DNA of 7,642 bases from Kineosporiaceae bacterium (GTDB taxonomy: Bacteria > Actinomycetota > Actinomycetes > Actinomycetales > Angustibacteraceae): the NCBI GenBank assembly GCA_027345905.1, contig DAIETC010000219.1, positions 1 through 7,642 of the forward strand, read 5' to 3'. How positions within the stretch are numbered: position 1 is the stretch's first letter; each line of letters starts with the position of its first letter. Below the pieces are notes generated by a model. It was given only the letters and a program-made list of their open reading frames with translations, was not told where the DNA came from and made no database searches. Position numbers and translations under genes: made by a program. Positions 1 to 5,690 of this stretch are shown in pieces.

Positions 1-30
1 CCGGCGGAGCAGGCGAGGCGGCCGCGCTAG
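1..30 (+). CDS. Possible 3' end of an upstream gene (partial)
   Basis: Reading from base 1 gives nine codons (PAEQARRPR) followed by a TAG stop at 28-30, in the same frame as the cation transporter that starts 9 bases later. Arg/Ala/Pro-rich tails are common at the ends of actinobacterial proteins, and CDF transporter genes often sit directly behind a metal-sensing ArsR/SmtB regulator, so this could be such a gene's end. Nine residues cannot identify a family, and the stretch could equally be non-coding. The stop does show that the transporter cannot begin further upstream. Confidence 0.25.
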   Translation, partial: PAEQARRPR

Positions 31-39
31 CATCCGGGG

Positions 40-1125
40 ATGTCGCGCGCTGAGCACCACCAGCACGCGCACGAGGTGCATCAGGACCGCCAGCACGGCC
101 ACGAGGACCCTCACGCGCACGGGCAGGGGCACGAGCACGCCCACCCGGGCGGGCTGCGCGGCTGGTTCGCCGGGCTGCTGCGACCGCACAGCCACGACAG
201 CGCGGAGTCGGTGGATTCGGCGCTGGAGTCCAGCCAGGCGGGCGTTCGTGCGGTGAAGATCAGCCTGGTTGGGCTCGGCGTCACTGCGACGATCCAGGCG
301 CTGATCGTCCTGCTGACCGGTTCGGTGGCGCTGCTGGCGGACACGATCCACAACTTCTCCGACGCCCTGACCGCCGTCCCGCTGTGGGTTGCTTTCGTGA
401 TCGGTCGGCGTGCGCCGTCGCGCCGGTACACCTACGGCTATGGGCGGGCCGAGGACCTCGCCGGCATCTTCATCGTCGTGATGATCGCCCTCTCCTCGGC
501 CGTGGCGGCGTACGAGTCGGTCGACCGCCTGCTCCACCCGGCCCCGATCAGCCACCTCGCCATCGTGATCCTGGCTGGGCTGATCGGGTTTGCCGGCAAC
601 GAGCTGGTCGCCGTCTATCGCATCCGGGTGGGCCGGCGGATCGGCTCGGCAGCGTTGGTGGCAGACGGGTTGCACGCTCGAACCGACGGGTTCACCTCGC
701 TGGCGGTCGTCGCCGGCGCCCTGGGCGTGCTCGCGGGCTTCCCGCTTGCCGACCCGATCGTGGGTCTGCTGATCACGGTGGCGATCCTGTTCGTCCTTCG
801 GGGCGCCGCCACCGACATCTACCGAAGGCTGATGGACGCCGTCGAGCCCGCCCTCGTCGACGCCGCCGAGGCCAGCATGCGCTCGACCCCCGGCGTCCTG
901 GACGTCGAGGACCTGCGGCTGCGTTGGGTGGGTCACCGGATCCGCGCCGAGACCGGCATCGTCGTCGACAGCGCGCTGGATGTGGTCCAGGCGCACGACG
1001 TCGCCAACCATGCCCATCACCGGCTGCTGCACGACGTACCGCGCCTGCACGCCGTGACGGTGCACGTCAGCCCGGCTGGGGACGACGACACCGACCACCA
1101 CGCGCTCACCGCCCACCACCGTTGA
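40..1125 (+). CDS. Cation diffusion facilitator (CDF) transporter, probably Zn2+ efflux
   Basis: This 361-residue inner-membrane antiporter of the CDF (ZitB/CzcD-like) family is expected to export Zn2+ or a similar divalent cation in exchange for protons. The first ~52 residues hold about 14 histidines, a cytosolic metal-binding tail typical of zinc CDFs. Six membrane helices follow between about residues 72 and 256. Helix 2 carries H104-x3-D108 (with D101 nearby) and helix 5 carries H212-x3-D216, the paired HxxxD sites that form the transport site in Zn-type members. The YGYGRAED segment (132-139) is the conserved loop before helix 3. The C-terminal ~90 residues form the cytosolic metallochaperone-like domain, ending in another His-rich tail. 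The ATG at 40 is the first start after an in-frame stop at 28-30; there is only a weak G-rich stretch ahead of it, so translation may be coupled to an upstream gene. It converges on the next gene with a 41-base gap. The family is clear; the metal is inferred. Confidence 0.93.
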   Translation: MSRAEHHQHAHEVHQDRQHGHEDPHAHGQGHEHAHPGGLRGWFAGLLRPHSHDSAESVDSALESSQAGVRAVKISLVGLGVTATIQALIVLLTGSVALLADTIHNFSDALTAVPLWVAFVIGRRAPSRRYTYGYGRAEDLAGIFIVVMIALSSAVAAYESVDRLLHPAPISHLAIVILAGLIGFAGNELVAVYRIRVGRRIGSAALVADGLHARTDGFTSLAVVAGALGVLAGFPLADPIVGLLITVAILFVLRGAATDIYRRLMDAVEPALVDAAEASMRSTPGVLDVEDLRLRWVGHRIRAETGIVVDSALDVVQAHDVANHAHHRLLHDVPRLHAVTVHVSPAGDDDTDHHALTAHHR

Positions 1126-1166
1126 GCCGGCGGGGGCGGTGAGGTGACGCAGCGGGAGGGGACGGC
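1126..1166. other. Convergent intergenic spacer without a clear terminator
   Basis: Forty-one bases separate the stop of the CDF gene from the stop of the minus-strand small membrane protein gene. The spacer is G-rich on the plus strand. I see no convincing stem-loop and no T-tract, so the two transcripts may overlap here or end by Rho-dependent termination. Confidence 0.4.
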
Positions 1167-1361
1167 TTACGGGCGCCTGACACCCCGGCGCAGACTGAGC
1201 ACCAGACCCGCAGCGCCCGCCAGGATGAGCACGATGGGCGCCACGACCGAGGCGGCCGGCAGCGACAGCGCGTCGTAGCGCACCAGCGCCCACAGCCCGG
1301 CCAGGCCGAGGAACAGCACGCCGAACACCAAGGACGTGACGTCCGTCTCGTGCTTAGCCAC
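1167..1361 (-). CDS. Small two-helix membrane protein, unknown function
   Basis: This 64-residue protein has two predicted membrane helices (about residues 9-26 and 34-56) separated by a short loop, with a basic C-terminus (RRGVRRP). I do not recognise a named family. It starts with GTG at 1361-1359, and that start overlaps the end of the upstream PspC/LiaF-like gene by 8 bases (GTGGCTAA on the minus strand), with AGGTG six bases ahead of it. The overlap points to translational coupling and shared expression. Its coding status rests on three points: correct hydrophobic periodicity, tight packing behind a real gene, and no competing frame on that strand. Short membrane partners are common next to PspC/LiaF-type genes in actinobacteria, so a role in the same envelope-stress module is a reasonable inference, but nothing in the sequence proves it. 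Confidence 0.72.
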   Translation of the reverse strand: MAKHETDVTSLVFGVLFLGLAGLWALVRYDALSLPAASVVAPIVLILAGAAGLVLSLRRGVRRP

Positions 1362-2553
1362 GACGCACCTGCACGCGTCCGACGCCGGCGTGCAAGGTCA
1401 GGTCGATGGACCCGCCGCCCGGCCCGTCCGCACCGACGTCGGCGAAGGTGCGGTCGATCCCCGGGCCTTCGGACTGCCGGTTGAACAGGGACAGCTCCCC
1501 CACGCCGACGTCCGCCCGCCCGGTCACGTCGACGTCGCGCGGCACGATGACGATCAGCTCACCCGCGCCCATCGACAGTGTCGCGGCGGCGTGGGTGGCG
1601 TTGAAGTCGACGCCACGTAGGTCGTAGGTGGCGTTACCGACCCTGTACCGCGCGAAGGTGGGGATGTCGGTGACGTGGGTGGGGCGAAGCGTGAGGTCCA
1701 CGCGGTCGCGTCCGAGCTGGCCGGCCCGGTCGGCGCCCAGCCCTGCAGCCGTGGCCAGGGCGAGCACGAGCCCGAGAACGATCAGGCCCCGCGAGCGCCC
1801 CCACCAGGCCCCGACGACCAGGCCGGCGCCGACGACGGCAAGTGCCAGGGCCGGGTAGGCGTCGGCCGCGACGTGGCCGCCCGCGCCGTCGACAGCACCG
1901 AGCACGCCGAGGGCCAGGGCGACACAGCTGAGCGTGGCGGCGAACAGCACCGACCGCGCGCGAGATGGCGCCGACGCGGGTGCCACCGGCTGGGTCCAGT
2001 CGGTCACCGGGCGCGTCGTCGCGGTGCTGGCCGACGTCGCGGTGCTGGCCGACGCCGCGGTGCTGGCCGACGGCGAGGGGGCGCCCACCCGCTCGGCGCG
2101 CCGGTCGAGCCACACGACCAGGCCGACGGCCAGCAGCACCAGCAGCAGGGTTGCGTCCCACCTGTCGAAGACCAGCGACGCCCCGACCAACGTGAGGACG
2201 ATCAGCAGCACCGCCAGGGCGAGTGGCCGCTTGGGGTCGCCCTGGGTCGAGCCGGTCGCGGCGCGCTCGGCTACCGAGCGCCGGCCGTCGTCCTGTGGCA
2301 GCAGCAGCCAGCCCAGCGCGTACAGCAGCACCCCGAGGCCGCCGAACAGGACGAGCACGGCGACGATCACCCGGATGAAGGTGGGGTCCAGGCCCAGGCT
2401 GCGGGCGACGCCGCCGCATACCCCGGCGAACACCCGTTCGGACCTGCTGCGCCGAAGCGCCCTCAGCCCCGTGCTGATGCGCTGGTAGGTGTCCGGTCCG
2501 CCAGGCGGGTCGGGGGTCGGTGGGCTCGAGGGTAGGTCGGTCGTCTGCTCCAT
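1354..2553 (-). CDS. PspC-domain membrane protein with LiaF-like C-terminal domain
   Basis: The protein has 399 residues. A Pro-rich N-terminus is followed by a PspC domain (about 33-88; ERVFAGVCGGVARSLG is its hallmark start), with membrane helices around 60-85, 111-128, 134-149, 200-220, 233-250 and 255-275. A Ser/Ala/Thr-rich linker (about 158-182) contains a short tandem repeat. The C-terminal part (about 283-399) has alternating beta strands with GAGELIVIVPRDVDV and GVGELSLF segments, resembling the C-terminal domain of LiaF and related cell-wall antibiotic response proteins. In Firmicutes LiaF restrains the LiaS kinase; here a PspC-type kinase is divergently encoded 142 bases away, so a similar partnership is inferred. 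I chose the ATG at 2553 because AGAGGA lies upstream at normal distance and the PspC domain begins about 30 residues later. In-frame starts at 2589 and 2610 would add up to 19 unconserved-looking residues. Domain assignment is confident; function is by analogy. Confidence 0.88.
   Translation of the reverse strand: MEQTTDLPSSPPTPDPPGGPDTYQRISTGLRALRRSRSERVFAGVCGGVARSLGLDPTFIRVIVAVLVLFGGLGVLLYALGWLLLPQDDGRRSVAERAATGSTQGDPKRPLALAVLLIVLTLVGASLVFDRWDATLLLVLLAVGLVVWLDRRAERVGAPSPSASTAASASTATSASTATTRPVTDWTQPVAPASAPSRARSVLFAATLSCVALALGVLGAVDGAGGHVAADAYPALALAVVGAGLVVGAWWGRSRGLIVLGLVLALATAAGLGADRAGQLGRDRVDLTLRPTHVTDIPTFARYRVGNATYDLRGVDFNATHAAATLSMGAGELIVIVPRDVDVTGRADVGVGELSLFNRQSEGPGIDRTFADVGADGPGGGSIDLTLHAGVGRVQVRRG
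2021..2074. repeat. Three 18-base tandem repeats inside the PspC/LiaF-like gene
   Basis: Three consecutive copies of GCGGTGCTGGCCGACGNC (2021-2038, 2039-2056, 2057-2074) differ only at the next-to-last base (T, C, G). On the coding minus strand they encode repeated six-residue Ser-Ala-Ser-Thr-Ala-Thr/Ala units in the linker between the second pair of membrane helices and the next helix. The unit is a multiple of three, so copy-number change by slippage would keep the frame and only alter linker length. Confidence 0.85.
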
Positions 2554-2608
2554 GCCTCGACCGTCCTCTGGTCCAGCCGCCGCCACCATGGGTGATCGCC
2601 CTGAGTGC

Positions 2609-2652
2609 ACCCTGGTCGCCCGGACGCCGAGCCCAGGGTCGACGTCCGGGCG
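2609..2652. repeat. Two interleaved perfect inverted repeats
   Basis: Arm A, ACCCTGG (2609-2615), has its reverse complement CCAGGGT at 2633-2639. Arm B, CGCCCGGACG (2617-2626), has its reverse complement CGTCCGGGCG at 2643-2652. The order is A-B-A'-B', so the two pairs interleave rather than nest. In DNA this could be two composite sites for a dimeric regulator. In a transcript that includes it, it could fold as either of two exclusive hairpins or an H-type pseudoknot. The matches are exact; the function is inferred. Confidence 0.55.
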
Positions 2653-2681
2653 GCGCCGGTATCGCCACCGGTTCTCGGCGC

Positions 2682-2688
2682 GAGAGGA
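2682..2688 (+). promoter_or_regulatory. Ribosome-binding site fixing the kinase start
   Basis: GAGAGGA lies seven bases before the GTG at 2696-2698. It supports that GTG over start codons up to 207 bases further upstream in the same open frame, which would run the protein through the divergent control region and into the neighbouring gene's 5' end. Confidence 0.75.
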
Positions 2689-2695
2689 TCACCGG

Positions 2696-3967
2696 GTGAG
2701 CCAGCCCGCCGTCACCCCCGTCCCCCAGCGCCTGCGCCGGCGCTCGCCTGGGCGCCTGGTCGGGGGCGTGGCAGCCGGGCTGGCCGAGCATCTGGGCGTG
2801 GAGGTGCTCTGGGTGCGCCTGGCGTTCGCACTGCTGGCCGGCGTCAGCGGGTTCGGCGTGGTGTTGTACGCCGCCCTGTGGGTGTTCGCCCCGATCGGCG
2901 CGCCGGACGACGAACCCGCCGGACTCGCTGCGGGCGCCCGCACCGGTCGCCGGCCCCGTTCGTCCCTGGCGCGCGGTGACCTCGGCCAGCTCGTGGCCCT
3001 GGGCGCCATCGGGCTGGGGCTGGTCTTGCTGGTGGCGCGCACGCGCTGGGGGCTGCCGACCCGGTTGCTGGTCCCCGCGCTGATCGCGAGCACCGGCCTG
3101 GCCCTGATCTGGGTGCAGGCCGACGTCACCGACCGCGAGCGCCTGACGACCTCGTCCTGGTTGACCGGTCTCGGCGCTGGGCGTTCGAGATGGCTGAACC
3201 TGGCCCGCCTGCTCGGCGGTCTCGCGCTGGTGGTCACGGGGCTGGTCGTGTTCTCGCTGACCGGCAGCCGTCCCTCCGCCCTCGGGGACACCCTGGTCGT
3301 GCTGCTCGTGGTCGTCGTGGGCGCCGCGCTCGTGGTGGGGCCGCTGCTGTGGCGCCTGGCCCGCCAGGTCGACGCCGAGCGCCGCCAGCGGCTGCTCACG
3401 CAGCAGCGGGCCGACGTGGCGGCACACCTGCACGACTCGGTGTTGCAGACTCTGGCGCTGATCCAGCGCAGGGCCGAGGACCCGCGGGCCGTCGTAGCGC
3501 TGGCCCGGGCCCAGGAACGCGACCTGCGCGGCTGGCTCTACGGTGCCGACGAGCCTGCCGCCCTCACGGTCGCAGCCGCCCTGGAGCAGGCCGCAGCCGA
3601 GGTGGAGCTGGCGCACGGGGTGCCGGTCGAGGTCGTCCTGGTCGGCGACGCGCCCTTGGACGAGGATCGGATCGCGCTCGTGCGCGCCGCCCGTGAGTCG
3701 ATGGTCAACGCCGCCAGGCACTCGGGGGCGCCGGTGGTCGACGTGTTCGCCGAGTGCGCTGGCGGCGGCATCGAGGTCTTCGTGCGCGACCGCGGCGCCG
3801 GCTTCGACCCGGGGTCGGTTCCGGCCGACCGGATGGGCCTGCGCGGGTCGGTGATCGGTCGCGTGCAGCGCCACGGTGGGACGGCGGTCGTCCGCTCGGC
3901 GCCCGGTGAGGGTACGGAGGTCGCACTCGCGATCACCCGGCCTATGCGGGACAGGAGAGCGCCATGA
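2696..3967 (+). CDS. PspC-domain sensor histidine kinase (NarL-partner type)
   Basis: This 423-residue membrane kinase should autophosphorylate on histidine and pass the phosphate to the regulator encoded directly behind it. It opens with a PspC domain (about 10-68; GRLVGGVAAGLAEHLGVE), then membrane segments near 40-64, 97-113, 122-140, 168-188 and 197-219. A HisKA_3-type dimerisation helix follows: HLHDSVLQ (244-251) with H246 as the probable phosphorylated residue, and ERDLRGWLYG (274-283). The ATPase domain has an N-box (E334, N338 in ESMVNAARH), a G1 box DRGAGF (365-370) and a glycine-rich GEGTE (404-408). There is no separate extracellular sensor domain, so sensing probably runs through the PspC and membrane part. 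The GTG start has a good ribosome-binding site. The stop overlaps the regulator's start as ATGA, giving translational coupling. It is divergent from the LiaF-like gene, which also begins with PspC. Class is certain; the signal (envelope stress) is inferred. Confidence 0.93.
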   Translation: MSQPAVTPVPQRLRRRSPGRLVGGVAAGLAEHLGVEVLWVRLAFALLAGVSGFGVVLYAALWVFAPIGAPDDEPAGLAAGARTGRRPRSSLARGDLGQLVALGAIGLGLVLLVARTRWGLPTRLLVPALIASTGLALIWVQADVTDRERLTTSSWLTGLGAGRSRWLNLARLLGGLALVVTGLVVFSLTGSRPSALGDTLVVLLVVVVGAALVVGPLLWRLARQVDAERRQRLLTQQRADVAAHLHDSVLQTLALIQRRAEDPRAVVALARAQERDLRGWLYGADEPAALTVAAALEQAAAEVELAHGVPVEVVLVGDAPLDEDRIALVRAARESMVNAARHSGAPVVDVFAECAGGGIEVFVRDRGAGFDPGSVPADRMGLRGSVIGRVQRHGGTAVVRSAPGEGTEVALAITRPMRDRRAP

Positions 3968-4605
3968 GTGCCGTGCGGGTGGTGCTGGTCGACGACCATG
4001 CGATGTTCCGGGCCGGCGTCCGGGCCGAGCTGGGCACCGCGGCCGAGGTGGTCGGCGAGGCCGACGACGTCGACCGGGCCGTCGAGGTCGTCCTGGCCAC
4101 GCAACCGGACGTCGTCCTGCTCGACGTGCACCTGCCAGGGGGCGGCGGGTTCGCGGTGATCGCCCGGTGCCAGGCCAGCGGGTCGACCGCGCGGTTCTTG
4201 GCGCTGTCGGTCAGCGACGCGGCCCAGGACGTCATCGGGGTGATCCGCGCCGGCGCTCGCGGCTACGTGACCAAGACCATCACCGGGCCCGAGCTCGTGG
4301 CGGCCATCGCGCGCGTCGCGGACGGTGACGCCGTCTTCAGCCCGCGCCTGGCCGGGTTCGTCCTGGACGCCTTCGCCGGCCAGGAGATCGCGTCCTGCGT
4401 GGACACCGAGCTGGACCGGCTGAGCGTGCGCGAGCGCGAGGTCATGCGCCTGATCGCCCGCGGATATGCCTACAAAGAGGTCGCCAAGGAGCTGTTCATC
4501 TCGGTCAAGACGGTCGAGACCCACGTGTCGGCGGTGCTGCGCAAACTGCAGCTGTCCAGTCGGCACGAGCTGACCCGGCGGCCCGCCGACCGGCGTCTGT
4601 TGTGA
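3964..4605 (+). CDS. NarL/FixJ-family response regulator (REC + LuxR HTH)
   Basis: This 213-residue cytosolic transcription factor pairs with the kinase just upstream. The receiver domain (about 4-118) has the acidic pair D10/D11, phospho-acceptor D54 in VVLLDVHLPG, S82 in place of the more common Thr switch residue, and K104 in the YVTK motif. A linker (about 119-148) leads to a LuxR-type helix-turn-helix (about 150-205) with the usual LSVREREVMRLIARG and ISVKTVETHVSAVLRKL signature. AGGAG at 3953-3957, six bases before the ATG, and the ATGA overlap with the kinase fix the start and imply a bicistronic message. Such regulators bind inverted repeats as phosphorylated dimers, so the inverted repeats at 2609-2652 are candidate autoregulatory sites. 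Targets cannot be read from this window. Confidence 0.95.
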   Translation: MSAVRVVLVDDHAMFRAGVRAELGTAAEVVGEADDVDRAVEVVLATQPDVVLLDVHLPGGGGFAVIARCQASGSTARFLALSVSDAAQDVIGVIRAGARGYVTKTITGPELVAAIARVADGDAVFSPRLAGFVLDAFAGQEIASCVDTELDRLSVREREVMRLIARGYAYKEVAKELFISVKTVETHVSAVLRKLQLSSRHELTRRPADRRLL

Positions 4606-4651
4606 GGCGCTGCCTGCCTCGCCGGACCCAGCCTTCGAGGCGCTACAGGTA
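4606..4651. terminator. Weak candidate bidirectional stem-loop between convergent genes
   Basis: Between the regulator stop and the VOC gene stop, GCCTCG (4616-4621) can pair with CGAGGC (4636-4641) across a 14-base loop. There is no T-tract on either side, so it is at best a weak intrinsic terminator. The octamer GAGGCGCT also occurs twice in direct orientation (4604-4611 and 4637-4644). The convergent position makes a terminator likely in principle; the sequence evidence is modest. Confidence 0.3.
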
Positions 4652-5110
4652 CTAAAGGTGCAGCGGGCGCATCGGGGCGAACACCGCTGCGGGGTTGTCG
4701 CGCCACTCCTGCGGCGCCAGGACGTCGGCGTACAGCTCGATCTCGTTGCCGTCCGGGTCGGCGATGTACAGCGAGTGGGTGACCGTGTGGTCGGTGGCCC
4801 CCAGCACGGGCACGTCGTTGGCGGCCAGGTGGGCCGCGACGGCGCGCAGGTCGTCGTCGCTGTCGCCGACCTTGAGCCCGAAGTGGTACATGCCTAACCG
4901 GCGGCCGGCCGGGATGGGTGTGGCCGAGGGGCCGACCTCGATCAACAGCAGCTCGTGGTGGGTGCGCCCCGAGGTGAACGCGGCCGCTGGGACCCCGAGT
5001 GGCACCTCGCCGGCAATCTCGTGCCAGCCGAGGATCTCGCCGTAGAAGCGTCGCGACCGGGCCAGGTCGCTGACGTACAGCACCAGGTGGCCGAGCTCGA
5101 GGATCTTCAT
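4652..5110 (-). CDS. VOC-superfamily protein (glyoxalase / extradiol dioxygenase fold)
   Basis: This 152-residue protein is a single vicinal-oxygen-chelate domain of two beta-alpha-beta-beta-beta modules, the usual length for the family. Likely metal ligands are H8 (GHLVLYVSD), H76 (YHFGLKV) and E125 (DPDGNEIELYAD), with E53 (HHELLLIEV) as a possible fourth. The H/E/H/E set with this spacing resembles glyoxalase I, while the H/H/E triad alone also fits extradiol dioxygenases and other VOC enzymes; the substrate cannot be decided from sequence. I chose the ATG at 5110 because it begins right at the domain and overlaps the preceding gene's stop as ATGA. No Shine-Dalgarno sequence is visible before it, so translation probably depends on coupling to that gene. 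The open frame extends upstream to 5401, but that part is antisense-like, Arg-rich and unrelated to the fold. Confidence 0.9.
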   Translation of the reverse strand: MKILELGHLVLYVSDLARSRRFYGEILGWHEIAGEVPLGVPAAAFTSGRTHHELLLIEVGPSATPIPAGRRLGMYHFGLKVGDSDDDLRAVAAHLAANDVPVLGATDHTVTHSLYIADPDGNEIELYADVLAPQEWRDNPAAVFAPMRPLHL

Positions 5111-5583
5111 CGAAGCTGCGCCCATGCGTTCGAGGCGTACGCGTGGGCAGCGCGAACGAGATCGGCGATCACAGCGCGTTCCTCCTCGTCGCGGGGGGCG
5201 TAGAGCATCACGGCGTTCGCGTGCAGCAGCCCGCGCCGGGCGACCGGATGCTGCTCGGCCCAGCCCGCGTCGACGGCGGCGGCTACCAGCTCGGGTGGGA
5301 GCATCGCATGCAGGCTCTGGTCGTCTCCGGGGTGCAGGTGCGCGAACTCGGAACCGATCATGAAGGCGTCCGGCGGGGACCCTTGCGTCGAACTCAGGCA
5401 CAGGGCCCGCGCGCCCGGGACCGAGATCATGCTCTCGCGCTCGATGACGCCGGGCAGCGTGAACAACTCGCCCGCAAGCAGATCTCTTTGGACGGTGTCG
5501 GCTGGTTGCTGGTCCAGCTGGGTGTGCGGGTTGGTGGGCGTGGTCGTGGGTCGCGGCCCGGCTCTACGCGCAAGGTCGGTCAT
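5107..5583 (-). CDS. Luciferase-domain / DUF5519 family protein
   Basis: This 158-residue soluble protein matches the family annotated as luciferase-domain or DUF5519, sometimes loosely called phospholipase/carboxylesterase. Recognisable segments are LPGVIERESM (43-52), FMIGSEFAHLHP (74-85), LHAMLPPELV (91-100), the AGW at 106-108, and MLYAPRDEEE (126-135). The name comes from a domain in some luciferases and does not imply light emission; the function of stand-alone members is not established as far as I know. The first ~35 residues are polar and probably disordered. ATG at 5583 is chosen because a perfect GGAGGA sits five bases ahead (plus-strand 5589-5594) and the conserved domain starts ~40 residues in. 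Its stop overlaps the VOC gene start by four bases, so the two are almost certainly cotranslated and may act on the same small molecule. A 17-base tandem duplication lies just ahead of the ribosome-binding site. Confidence 0.85.
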   Translation of the reverse strand: MTDLARRAGPRPTTTPTNPHTQLDQQPADTVQRDLLAGELFTLPGVIERESMISVPGARALCLSSTQGSPPDAFMIGSEFAHLHPGDDQSLHAMLPPELVAAAVDAGWAEQHPVARRGLLHANAVMLYAPRDEEERAVIADLVRAAHAYASNAWAQLR

Positions 5584-5690
5584 CTTGCTCCTCCATGCCA
5601 GCTTCGGTGCGTGGGGTGCTTCGGTGCGTGGGGTGTGAGGACACGCAACCACACGAACGTGGCTCGGCGCCATCCCCCGCGGCGGTTGTG
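5584..5690 (-). promoter_or_regulatory. Leader/promoter region of the DUF5519-VOC pair
   Basis: This 107-base gap separates the Rieske gene stop from the DUF5519 start and is long compared with the overlaps elsewhere in the window, so it may hold an independent promoter. It contains GGAGGA (5589-5594, minus strand), the two 17-base repeats (5601-5634) and a 10-base palindrome CACGAACGTG (5652-5661). I find no convincing -10 element or intrinsic terminator for the upstream gene, so read-through from the Rieske gene is also possible. Confidence 0.5.
5601..5634. repeat. Perfect 17-base tandem direct repeat (two copies)
   Basis: GCTTCGGTGCGTGGGGT occurs at 5601-5617 and again immediately at 5618-5634 without a mismatch. 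On the transcribed minus strand it reads ACCCCACGCACCGAAGC twice and ends six bases upstream of the GGAGGA of the DUF5519 gene. It is either a recent slippage duplication or a pair of binding sites 17 bases apart (about 1.6 helical turns) overlapping the leader. Confidence 0.9.

Larger units (their letters stand above)
2554..2695. promoter_or_regulatory. Divergent control region between the LiaF-like gene and the kinase gene
   Basis: This 142-base non-coding stretch must carry the promoters for both the minus-strand membrane-protein pair and the plus-strand two-component system, unless the latter starts further upstream. It holds two interleaved inverted repeats (listed separately), a further 6-base inverted pair (GCGCCG 2653-2658 with CGGCGC 2676-2681), and the kinase ribosome-binding site. 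I cannot place -35/-10 hexamers with confidence; the best plus-strand guess (TCGACG near 2639 and TATCGC near 2660) matches the consensus poorly. A shared region between sensor and partner genes is where autoregulation by the response regulator would be expected. Confidence 0.6.

Noticed and set aside
1126..1166. Terminator between the CDF gene and the small membrane protein gene
   Set aside because: G-rich but without a usable stem-loop or T-tract on either strand.
2639..2665. Possible -35/-10 promoter pair (TCGACG and TATCGC) for the kinase
   Set aside because: Only 4/6 and 3/6 matches with a short 15-base spacer; not enough to call a promoter in high-GC DNA.
2489..2695. N-terminal extension of the kinase frame up to 2489
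   Set aside because: The extra 69 codons would overlap the 5' end of the divergent gene and the control region, and read as low-complexity. The GTG at 2696 has a good ribosome-binding site and sits directly before the PspC domain.
1634..3874. Very long minus-strand open frame (746 codons) across the control region and the kinase gene
   Set aside because: It lies antisense to the well-supported kinase and in a different frame from the PspC/LiaF-like gene. Its translation is Arg/Gly/Pro/Gln-rich with no domain signature. Long antisense frames are expected at this GC content.
5111..5401. N-terminal extension of the VOC protein
   Set aside because: The added residues are Arg-rich and antisense-like and overlap the DUF5519 coding region in another frame. 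The ATGA-linked start at 5110 matches the family's usual beginning.
5652..5661. Palindrome CACGAACGTG as an operator
   Set aside because: Four-base arms with a two-base centre are too short to be significant alone; noted only as part of the leader region.
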